Assembly: GCA_026989715.1 (NCBI GenBank)
Contig: JALSIU010000045.1
Location: 1 to 5,842, forward strand
Direction: 5' to 3'
Origin: Methylomonas sp.
GTDB taxonomy: Bacteria > Pseudomonadota > Gammaproteobacteria > Methylococcales > Methylomonadaceae
Length of the DNA stretch: 5,842 bases
This document shows, in pieces, positions 1 through 5,372 of the stretch. The notes under the pieces are model-generated. The model worked only from the letters and a program-made list of their open reading frames with translations, searched no databases and was not told the origin of the DNA. How positions within the stretch are numbered: the stretch's first letter is position 1; each line of letters starts with the position of its first letter. Made by a program: the position numbers and the translations under genes.

Positions 1-1
1 A

Positions 2-547
2 GCTGAGGTTGATGACACGGTAGCGGCGCGTCAAGTTGTTGAGGGCTTTCAAGCTGAATTGCTTAATGTGATGCAACAAGGTGATAAGTTGAGCTTTGAA
101 GCGCGTTTTGAACAATTAAAGCCGGTCGTCATTAAAACGCATAATTTAACTAAAATTACGCGTATTGTCGTGAGTAAGGAGTGGCGAAATTTAAGTAAAG
201 AGCAGAAAAAAACATTGGTGCGTAAATTTGCCACCTTGAGTATTACTTCTTATGCGCATTATTTTAAGAGCTTTTCAGGCGAGCAATTTACGGTCGAGTC
301 CGTCAAGCAATTATCGCCTGGGCAAATTTATGTGCATACTTACCTAGTTTTACCCGAAGAAAAAGATGTTAGTATGGATTATTTGCTCAAAAAATCCGGT
401 GACGACTGGCGCATTATTAATATTATTACCAACGGCGTGAGTGATTTGGCATTAAAACGCTCTGAATATGTTGCGGTGATAAAAAAATCAGGCTTTGATG
501 CTTTAATCGCGGAAATTTCTGCTAAAATCGAGAAACTTTCTAACTAA
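2..547 (+). CDS. MlaC/Ttg2D-family periplasmic phospholipid carrier, HpnM-like (5' end missing)
   Basis: The frame is open to the left edge, so the start and signal peptide lie outside. The 181 visible residues are most of a protein that is usually about 200-215 long. Seen: an N-terminal helical stretch (AARQVVEGFQ), then EWRNLSKEQ and ITSYAHYFKSFSGEQF, a beta section ending in DYLLKKSGDDWRIINI, then NGVSDLALKRSEY and a final GFDALIAEISAKI helix. This order of blocks is that of the MlaC/Ttg2D family (Pfam MlaC), soluble periplasmic proteins that carry phospholipid between the MlaA outer-membrane complex and the MlaFEDB inner-membrane ABC transporter. The SYA-F-SYSGE-F and WRI-GVSDLA-KR-EY spacing looks closer to the hopanoid-associated subtype HpnM than to E. 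coli MlaC, so the cargo could be hopanoid or phospholipid. The mlaA gene just downstream supports lipid transport. Family call is firm, subtype is tentative. Confidence 0.88.
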   Translation, partial: AEVDDTVAARQVVEGFQAELLNVMQQGDKLSFEARFEQLKPVVIKTHNLTKITRIVVSKEWRNLSKEQKKTLVRKFATLSITSYAHYFKSFSGEQFTVESVKQLSPGQIYVHTYLVLPEEKDVSMDYLLKKSGDDWRIINIITNGVSDLALKRSEYVAVIKKSGFDALIAEISAKIEKLSN

Positions 548-646
548 ATGAACAGTCACCTAAATCTAAAAATTCGTATTTTAGGTTTTATGTTATTTTT
601 TGCTTTTTTAAGTCACCGCAGTAGCTTATTGACGGTTTGCGCTTAG
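548..646 (+). CDS. possible 32-residue hydrophobic peptide between mlaC and mlaA
   Basis: An ATG directly abuts the TAA of the mlaC-like gene (TAAATG), an arrangement that permits translational coupling by reinitiation. The frame runs 32 codons to a TAG. The peptide has a basic N-terminus (MNSHLNLKIR), a hydrophobic core (ILGFMLFFAFLS), then HRSS and LLTVCA at the end, so it resembles a signal or membrane peptide. Its stop overlaps the AGGG that precedes possible GTG starts of mlaA. It could be a real small membrane peptide, a coupling leader, the degraded N-terminus of an older gene, or chance. No homology can be claimed, and the short length keeps confidence low. Confidence 0.25.
   Translation: MNSHLNLKIRILGFMLFFAFLSHRSSLLTVCA
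566..600 (+). terminator. weak AT-rich hairpin with T-rich tail
   Basis: CTAAAA (566-571) pairs with TTTTAG (579-584) around a 7-base loop and is followed by a T-rich run to about position 600. The stem is only six pairs with one G-C, so any termination would be weak; it may only attenuate reading from the mlaC-like gene into mlaA. It lies inside the possible small ORF. Confidence 0.2.
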
Positions 647-687
647 GGCAAAAAGTGGTGCTGTGCATCCTAAGTCTCTCTGTTGTC

Positions 688-1458
688 ATGATGGCGTTTT
701 TTTCTCGAACTTGTCTTATTAGCTTAGCCTGCATATTATCCGCTTGTGCTGGTACGGGGAATACCACTCAAGCTGTTACGTTGAACCCTGATGATCCACA
801 CGAACGCTTAAATCGTAATATTTATGCTTTTAATGAAGGGGTCGATACTTATATTTCATCGCCGATTATCACTGTTTATCAATGGGTTTCCCCTAACCTG
901 TTGCAAACGGCGGTTTCTAATTTCTTTAATAATTTAACCGAGCCGAGAACCGTATTAAATGACAGTTTGCAGGGTAAAGAAAAACAGGCAGGTGACGATT
1001 TTGAGCGTTTTGTCATTAATACTATTTTTGGCTTAGGTGGTTTTATTAATGTCGCTAATTATGCCGGCATTGAAAATCATGACGAGGACTTTGCACAAAC
1101 CTTAGCTGTTTGGGGGGTGCCTAGAGGCGAGTACATTGTACTGCCTTTATTAGGCCCTTCTTCTTATCGTGCGGTGCCTGGTGAATTGGTCGATGCGGCA
1201 ACTAATCCGGTCAGCTATGTAAGTTGGCCGATTCAGCTAATCGGCTTAATCAATTCGCGCTCTAATGCTGAGCAATCGCTTAACATAATTAATGAAGCGG
1301 CTGTTGATCCTTATATTTTTATGCGGGCATCTTATCTGCAATGGCGTGATTATCAAATTCATGAAGGGAATACGCCAAACGAAGATTTAATGATGCTTGA
1401 TTTAGATGCCGATGATGAGGAACTGGATTTGCTTGATGACGCATTAGGTATTGAATAA
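688..1458 (+). CDS. mlaA: MlaA (VacJ) outer-membrane phospholipid-removal lipoprotein
   Basis: MlaA sits in the inner leaflet of the outer membrane, in E. coli with OmpC/OmpF, and takes mislocalised phospholipid from the outer leaflet to MlaC, keeping the surface asymmetric. The 256-residue reading has a lipoprotein signal with lipobox LSAC (Cys20), then the family blocks in order: DDPHERLNRNIYAFNEGVD (about 35-53), EPRTVLNDSLQGKEKQAGDD (85-104), RFVINTIFGLGGFINVA (107-123), and DFAQTLAVWGVPRGEYIVLP with LLGPSSYR (134-161). Residue +2 after the cysteine is Ala, compatible with outer-membrane sorting. The tail from about 231 is strikingly acidic. The start is uncertain: ATG 688 or 691 gives a normal 18-19 residue signal but has no clear ribosome site. 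GTG 655/658 follows an AGGG at 645-648, and TTG 637 is the longest option; these give unusually long signals. The MlaC-like gene upstream fits the pathway. Confidence 0.95.
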   Translation: MMAFFSRTCLISLACILSACAGTGNTTQAVTLNPDDPHERLNRNIYAFNEGVDTYISSPIITVYQWVSPNLLQTAVSNFFNNLTEPRTVLNDSLQGKEKQAGDDFERFVINTIFGLGGFINVANYAGIENHDEDFAQTLAVWGVPRGEYIVLPLLGPSSYRAVPGELVDAATNPVSYVSWPIQLIGLINSRSNAEQSLNIINEAAVDPYIFMRASYLQWRDYQIHEGNTPNEDLMMLDLDADDEELDLLDDALGIE

Positions 1459-1474
1459 TAGATGTTTATTTAAC

Positions 1475-1478
1475 GAGG
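1475..1478 (+). promoter_or_regulatory. ribosome binding site fixing the lipoprotein start
   Basis: GAGG lies 8 bases before ATG 1487. The frame is open further upstream to a TTG at 1451 that overlaps the end of mlaA, but this site and the basic signal-peptide start MKKKILK favour 1487. Confidence 0.7.
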
Positions 1479-1486
1479 CGTATAAA

Positions 1487-1867
1487 ATGAAAAAAAAGAT
1501 ATTAAAACAATTTGGAGTGATGGTCACACTGGCACTTTCTTTAGGCATTGTATCCTGTGCTCAAACAAGTGTTGTTCCGGCTGTTGCGGCAGATTCGGCG
1601 ACCAGTCATATTCAAGTCCTTTATAGTCAGCCTAATAATCGCGAATATGAAGAGCTAGGCTTAGTGACGGCGCAAACGGGGCAAACCATTTTGCATGACA
1701 GAAGCATTAATGGCATGATAGAGCGGCTAAAGGTAGAAGCCTTAAAGATGGGGGCGGATGCCATTATCGTACGCTCAGCGAATGCCGGCACATGGGGGCT
1801 AAAAGGCGGTGGTAATACTGGGTTTGATAGAGGTCATGCGCAAGCGGTAGCTATCAAATTCAAATAA
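1487..1867 (+). CDS. small predicted lipoprotein, possibly with an RcsF/DUF4156-like fold
   Basis: The 126-residue protein begins MKKKILKQFG, has a hydrophobic core and a lipobox IVSC (Cys24), followed by Ala, which suggests an outer-membrane-directed lipoprotein. After a short Ala/Ser/Val linker comes a compact domain: a first strand (IQVLYSQP, 42-49), a second (YEELGLVTAQTG, 54-65), a helix (SINGMIERLKVEALKMGADA, 73-92), a strand (IIVRSA), a Gly-rich loop (GLKGGGNTGFDRG, 104-116) and a last strand (AQAVAIKFK). The ELG-V, K-EA-K-GADAIIV pattern recalls the alpha/beta folds of RcsF, DUF4156 and YbjQ proteins, but the mature domain has no cysteine other than the lipidated one, so the disulfides of RcsF are absent. 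It lies 28 bases after mlaA and 22 before DUF1415, so it is probably cotranscribed. Lipoprotein status is well supported; the role is unknown. Confidence 0.82.
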   Translation: MKKKILKQFGVMVTLALSLGIVSCAQTSVVPAVAADSATSHIQVLYSQPNNREYEELGLVTAQTGQTILHDRSINGMIERLKVEALKMGADAIIVRSANAGTWGLKGGGNTGFDRGHAQAVAIKFK

Positions 1868-1874
1868 TATTTGT

Positions 1875-1882
1875 AAGGGGAG
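1875..1882 (+). promoter_or_regulatory. strong ribosome binding site of the DUF1415 gene
   Basis: AAGGGGAG lies 7 bases before ATG 1890, a strong Shine-Dalgarno match that fixes the start and suggests this gene is translated well within the operon. Confidence 0.75.
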
Positions 1883-1889
1883 ATACCGC

Positions 1890-2435
1890 ATGGTTGCAAA
1901 GGTTATTAAGCAAACCCAATATTGGCTAGAGCATGTGGTCATTGCCCTTAATTTTTGCCCTTTTGCTCAGCCTGTTTTTGTACAAAATAAAATTCATTAT
2001 CAAGTCAGTGCGGCGCAGTCATTAGAAGCCTGTTTGCAGGACTTAATACTAGAAGCAGAAAGGCTTGACCGGCATAATGACATTGCCACGACTTTGTTAA
2101 TTTTTCCGCATGCCTTGCAAGATTTTGATGATTTTTTAAGTGCATTGGAGATTGCCAATGATTTAATGGATGCACAAGGCTATACCTCCACCTACCAATT
2201 AGCAAGTTTTCATCCTGAATATTGCTTTGCTGATAGCGATGCGGCCGACCCTGCAAACTATACCAATCGTTCGCCTTATCCTATGTTACATTTAATTCGT
2301 GAACAAAGCATTGCCGATGCACTAAGCCATTATAAACAGGCGGAACAGATTCCCGATAACAATGTGCAATTGGCACGCGCTATGGGTTTGGAAAAAATGC
2401 AAAGTTTATTGGCTGAGGCAAAGCGGCAATCATAG
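1890..2435 (+). CDS. DUF1415 family protein, function unknown
   Basis: The 181-residue soluble protein matches the DUF1415 family by eye, full length. Blocks seen in order: an N-terminal helix with WLEHVVIALNFCPFA (12-26), TTLLIFPHAL (67-76), ASFHPEYCFADSDAADPANY (105-124), TNRSPYPMLHLIREQSI (125-141) and a late IPDNN (154-158) before the final helix. The Cys in NFCPFA, the His-Pro-Glu of FHPEY and the Asn/Arg/His of TNRSPYPMLH are dense polar conserved positions and look like a ligand or catalytic site, but no activity is known to me. There is no signal peptide or membrane segment, so it should be cytoplasmic. It is the last gene of the mlaA run and converges on the DUF2058 gene after 17 bases. 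Its link with envelope lipoproteins may be only positional. Confidence 0.9.
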   Translation: MVAKVIKQTQYWLEHVVIALNFCPFAQPVFVQNKIHYQVSAAQSLEACLQDLILEAERLDRHNDIATTLLIFPHALQDFDDFLSALEIANDLMDAQGYTSTYQLASFHPEYCFADSDAADPANYTNRSPYPMLHLIREQSIADALSHYKQAEQIPDNNVQLARAMGLEKMQSLLAEAKRQS

Positions 2436-2452
2436 AGCAGAAGGGATTATGC

Positions 2453-2995
2453 TTACCACATCAAATCATCCGGTATTTGGAAGTCGGCATAAGGATCGTC
2501 ATTGTTGCTTGCACTCATATCTTTATCATTAAGCACCAATATATAGCTGGGGTCTCGTTGCTGTATTTTTTCAGCCACTTGACTGGGAATGAGTTCGTAA
2601 TGATTATCATACTTTGCAATGGCTAATTTACCATTGCTAATATTTTTCTGGGTCGCCGCACTGACATAAATCTTTTTGACAGTATTGTTATCTGAAAAAT
2701 GATAGGCAACACCTTCATTATCTTGAGCTTGTTTATTAAGTTCTATTAATTGTTTTATCTGGGCAATCACCGCTTTTTGTTCTATTTCAAGCTGCTTTTT
2801 CTGGTTTAATTCACGGTCTTTCGCCTGTTTTTCGAGCAGTGCTTTTTGCGCTAATGCTGCGGCTTCATTTGTTTGTGTTGATTTACTATTGCGTTGTTGT
2901 TTTGATTGTTTATACTTCTCTTTCTTTGATTGATTTGCTTTGTTTTTATTGATAAGACCTGCGTTTAATAACTGGTCTTGTAATGAGATCGCCAT
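2453..2995 (-). CDS. DUF2058 domain protein (YaiL-like)
   Basis: The 180-residue protein has the DUF2058/YaiL layout. It opens with the family signature SLQDQLLNAGLINKNKA (4-20), continues with a long, very Lys/Gln-rich segment likely to be a charged helix or coiled coil (about 20-90), then a folded core with AYHFSDNNTVKKIYVS (97-112), NGKLAIAKYDNHYELIPSQV (121-140) and AEKIQQRD (141-148). It ends with the typical DPYADFQIPDDLMW. E. coli YaiL is described as a nucleoprotein or polynucleotide-associated protein, mainly on sequence grounds; the basic N-terminal half would suit nucleic acid or ribosome contact, but this is inference. The start is supported by AAGG (3003-3006, minus strand), 7 bases upstream. 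It is divergent from lpxB and convergent with DUF1415, so it is its own transcription unit. Confidence 0.9.
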   Translation of the reverse strand: MAISLQDQLLNAGLINKNKANQSKKEKYKQSKQQRNSKSTQTNEAAALAQKALLEKQAKDRELNQKKQLEIEQKAVIAQIKQLIELNKQAQDNEGVAYHFSDNNTVKKIYVSAATQKNISNGKLAIAKYDNHYELIPSQVAEKIQQRDPSYILVLNDKDMSASNNDDPYADFQIPDDLMW

Positions 2996-3012
2996 GCTAA
3001 TGCCTTAGGTAT

Positions 3013-3040
3013 TTGAAATAAGCTTGTATGGGGGAATTAT
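3013..3040 (+). promoter_or_regulatory. weak candidate promoter for lpxB
   Basis: TTGAAA (3013-3018) and AATTAT (3035-3040) are 16 bases apart on the plus strand and would read into lpxB. The -10 match is modest and overlaps the opposing -10 of the DUF2058 promoter, so the two divergent units would compete if both sites are used. Confidence 0.25.
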
Positions 3041-3064
3041 AGTGTAATCATCTTATTTTTTACA
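3036..3064 (-). promoter_or_regulatory. candidate sigma70 promoter of the DUF2058 gene
   Basis: On the minus strand a perfect -10 box TATAAT lies at 3036-3041. The best -35 at 17-base spacing (3059-3064, TGTAAA) matches only half of the consensus. Transcription would begin near 3029 and leave a leader of about 34 bases. The perfect -10 makes it plausible; the weak -35 and AT-rich setting limit confidence. Confidence 0.4.
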
Positions 3065-3084
3065 GTTTCGGAGTTCTATTTTAT

Positions 3085-4227
3085 ATGCATGATGCGCCTA
3101 AGAAAATTATGCTGGTTGCAGGAGAGTCCTCTGGCGATCAGCATGCCGCCAATTTATTTCTTGAGTTGAAAAAGAGTTGCCCTAATATACAAGCTATCGG
3201 TATGGGGGGGCAGAAAATGGCGGCGGCTGGGGTGGATATTCACTATGATTCATCCGCTATTGGCGTGATTGGAGTGATTGAAGTCATCAAGCGTTATGCT
3301 GAAATTCGACGTGCTTTAAAGGCCATGCAGCAGTTATTGTTAGCGCAAAGACCTGATTTATTGGTTTGTGTGGATTATAAAGAGTTTAATTTTAAGTTGG
3401 CAGGCTTTGCTAAGAAAAATGGTATTAAGGTTTTATTCTACGTCAGTCCGCAAGTTTGGGCTTGGCGACCACGGCGTGTGATTGCTTATGGCAAAGTGAT
3501 TGATATGATGGCCGTTATTTTTCCTTTTGAAGTTCCCTACTATGAAAAGGAAAATGTACCGGTACGGTATGTTGGTCACCCTTCGGTGGATAAAGTACGC
3601 CCTAAACGCACAAAAGAGAGAGATTTTGCAGCATTTGATTTAAATATGAGCCAACCTGTCGTCGGTATTTTACCGGGGAGTCGCACCGATGAAATTAATC
3701 GTATGCTACCTGTTATGTTGCAAGCGGCCGAGCAGATACAGCAACAAATTCCTGGCGTACAATTTGTGTTGCCGCAAGCTGATTCGGTGGATGATGCGCT
3801 GTTACAGGCATTATTTCAGCACTCAAATATTAAAGTGAAGGCAATAAAGAACCAGTTCCATGATGTAGTGCAATGCTGTGATGCGGTGATGACGGTATCG
3901 GGAACGGCAACACTCGAGATTGCTTTATTAACAGTCCCAATGCTGGTGGCTTATAAACTTTCTACCTTAACGTATTTATTGGCAAAAATTTTAGTTGATA
4001 CCGATTTTATTGGCTTGCCTAATATTATTGTGGGTAAAGCGGCAGTCAAAGAGTTTATTCAGTATGAAGCAACACCACACAACCTTGCCCAAGAAATCTT
4101 AACCATTTTACAAGATAAACACTATGCACAAGCGATACGTGATGACCTACAGCAGGTAAAACGCAAAATAGGCGCAGGCGGCGGCTCAGAGAATATGGCG
4201 AAGTTGGTTTTGGAATTATTGGCGTAG
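3085..4227 (+). CDS. lpxB: lipid-A-disaccharide synthase (GT19)
   Basis: LpxB joins UDP-2,3-diacylglucosamine to lipid X to form the beta-1,6 disaccharide of lipid A, acting at the cytoplasmic face of the inner membrane. The 380 residues match the usual length of about 380. Motifs seen: VAGESSGD (11-18), IGMGGQKM (38-45), GVIEVI (63-68), FYVSPQVWAWRPRR (118-131), IFPFE (145-149), YVGHPSVD (162-169), ILPGSR (195-200), SGTATLE (272-278) and LPNIIVG (311-317). Asp97 aligns with the E. coli catalytic Asp98, but the following residues are YKEFN instead of APDFN. The start is fixed by GGAG at 3070-3073, with an 11-base gap that is slightly long. It is not next to lpxA, fabZ or lpxD and has its own unit, so it may be a relocated sole copy or a second LpxB. 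Family assignment is firm. Confidence 0.96.
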   Translation: MHDAPKKIMLVAGESSGDQHAANLFLELKKSCPNIQAIGMGGQKMAAAGVDIHYDSSAIGVIGVIEVIKRYAEIRRALKAMQQLLLAQRPDLLVCVDYKEFNFKLAGFAKKNGIKVLFYVSPQVWAWRPRRVIAYGKVIDMMAVIFPFEVPYYEKENVPVRYVGHPSVDKVRPKRTKERDFAAFDLNMSQPVVGILPGSRTDEINRMLPVMLQAAEQIQQQIPGVQFVLPQADSVDDALLQALFQHSNIKVKAIKNQFHDVVQCCDAVMTVSGTATLEIALLTVPMLVAYKLSTLTYLLAKILVDTDFIGLPNIIVGKAAVKEFIQYEATPHNLAQEILTILQDKHYAQAIRDDLQQVKRKIGAGGGSENMAKLVLELLA

Positions 4228-4347
4228 TTTTTGTAATGAAGACGATTGGGCCTTGGAGATTAACATATGGACTATGATAGGTAGCAAGGGTATTAAGTGC
4301 TGTAAGCCAAGGTCAGGACTCGAAAATAGGTTTTTAGGTAAAGTAAT
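4228..4347 (+). other. untranslated leader before the diguanylate cyclase, with a possible stem
   Basis: This 120-base gap after lpxB holds no ORF I can support. GGCCTTGG (4249-4256) can pair with CCAAGGTC (4307-4314) as an 8-bp stem including one G-U pair, closing a 50-base interior. A TATGAT (4273-4278) resembles a -10 box but lacks a well spaced -35. TAGGTAAAG near 4335-4343 provides AGG 9 bases before ATG 4348. The stem could be part of a structured 5' UTR or chance. Confidence 0.3.
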
Positions 4348-5325
4348 ATGAAATTATCTGAGATTGATTTACAAAAATTGCTTGATGATATGCATACTTT
4401 TGTTGGCATAATAGATTTAGAGGGAACTCTTATTTTTGTTAACAACTCCCCGGTGATTGTAGCAGGACTTGTCCCTAGTGATGTTATTGGTAAACCTGTC
4501 TGGGATTGTTATTGGTTTAGTTATCAAGAGGAGGTGCGTGATTTGATTAAGAAAGACTGTGCAAACGCTATTCTTGGTCAGAGTACCTTAAATGAAGTAT
4601 TGGTGCGTATGCAGGATGAGCTTGTATGGGTTGATTTTAGTATACACCCAGTCTTTGATGAGCAAGGAAAGGTGATTCATATCGTTCCTGAAGCACGTGT
4701 GATTACAGAGCGAAAACAGGCTCAAATAGCACTACAGAAACTTAATCAAGAATTGGAACACCGAGTACAAAGGCGCACCCAAGAACTGGAAGAGGCCAAT
4801 ACGCGTTTAAAAGCCATCAGTGAAATTGACCCATTAACGACGATTTTCAATCGCCGAATGTATGAACGCCGCTTATCTGAGAATATTGCAATCGCTACTC
4901 GTGCCAAGCACTTTCTGTCCTTATTAATGATTGATATTGATTACTTCAAGGATTACAACGATAACTATGGTCATAATATGGGGGATATAGCGTTAAAACG
5001 TGTTGCTGAAACAATCAGAGATGCATTGCCGCGAAGAGCTGATTTAGCGGCTAGGTTTGGTGGTGAAGAATTTGTTGTATTGCTGCCATCAACAGATTTA
5101 AAAGGCGCACTGATTACCGCAGAAAAAATTCGTTTAAAGATTAAATCTTTGGCGATTCGGCATAAATACTCTGCTGTTGCTAGTGTCATAACAGCAAGTA
5201 TTGGTGTGGCTTCCTTGCATGGTGATGCGTTGAATGCCGCTGATTTATTGAAACAAGCAGATGCATCACTTTATTCTGCTAAGCATGCCGGTAGAGATTG
5301 TTGTGAGTCATTGTGTAATACCTGA
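4348..5325 (+). CDS. PAS-GGDEF diguanylate cyclase
   Basis: The 325-residue protein should make cyclic di-GMP from two GTP, a second messenger usually favouring surface attachment over motility. Residues about 8-125 form a PAS domain with its C-terminal PAC part (VWVDFSIHPVFDEQGKVIHI, then VITERKQAQ), followed by a heptad-like charged helix (about 121-158) as linker and dimerisation coiled coil. The GGDEF domain starts at DPLTTIFNRR (161-170), has the metal-binding MIDIDYFKDYND (194-205) and the active-site GGEEF (238-242). RRAD at 229-232 is an RxxD inhibitory site exactly five residues before GGEEF, so product inhibition is expected. SIGVA (284-288) and the late ADASLYSAKHAGRD are also typical. 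No transmembrane segment is seen, so it is a cytoplasmic sensor; the PAS ligand cannot be told. All key residues are present and it should be active. Confidence 0.94.
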   Translation: MKLSEIDLQKLLDDMHTFVGIIDLEGTLIFVNNSPVIVAGLVPSDVIGKPVWDCYWFSYQEEVRDLIKKDCANAILGQSTLNEVLVRMQDELVWVDFSIHPVFDEQGKVIHIVPEARVITERKQAQIALQKLNQELEHRVQRRTQELEEANTRLKAISEIDPLTTIFNRRMYERRLSENIAIATRAKHFLSLLMIDIDYFKDYNDNYGHNMGDIALKRVAETIRDALPRRADLAARFGGEEFVVLLPSTDLKGALITAEKIRLKIKSLAIRHKYSAVASVITASIGVASLHGDALNAADLLKQADASLYSAKHAGRDCCESLCNT

Positions 5326-5336
5326 GGTTTAAACCT
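5325..5336. repeat. 12-bp perfect palindrome at the convergent junction
   Basis: AGGTTTAAACCT is a perfect palindrome overlapping the last base of the cyclase stop codon. It has no loop and no T-tail, so it is a poor terminator. The 47-base convergent gap (5326-5372) shows no other clear terminator. Confidence 0.4.
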
Positions 5337-5372
5337 GCGCCCATCTATCTTGATACTATTCTTATCCTGAAA

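Noticed and set aside
49..234. Minus-strand frame opposite the mlaC-like gene
   Set aside because: It lies wholly within a well recognised coding frame, has no ribosome site and shows no family features.
1451..1486. Longer lipoprotein start at TTG 1451
   Set aside because: It overlaps the end of mlaA, would put 12 polar residues before the signal peptide, and ATG 1487 has a good ribosome site.
2005..2256. Minus-strand frame opposite DUF1415
   Set aside because: The plus-strand DUF1415 reading is full length with conserved blocks; the opposite frame is a shadow.
2436..2452. Terminator between DUF1415 and DUF2058
   Set aside because: The 17-base gap holds no inverted repeat or T-tract.
4271..4300. 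Possible GEMM cyclic di-GMP riboswitch before the cyclase, suggested by an AGGTAGC string
   Set aside because: The conserved GEMM core (the CACGCACAGGGCAAACC part and its paired partner) is absent; the short string is coincidental.
4971..5189. Minus-strand frame opposite the GGDEF domain
   Set aside because: It overlaps the catalytic part of the cyclase and has no recognisable features.
5325..5372. Bidirectional terminator between the cyclase and the kinase
   Set aside because: The palindrome AGGTTTAAACCT has no loop and no T-run follows it on either strand.
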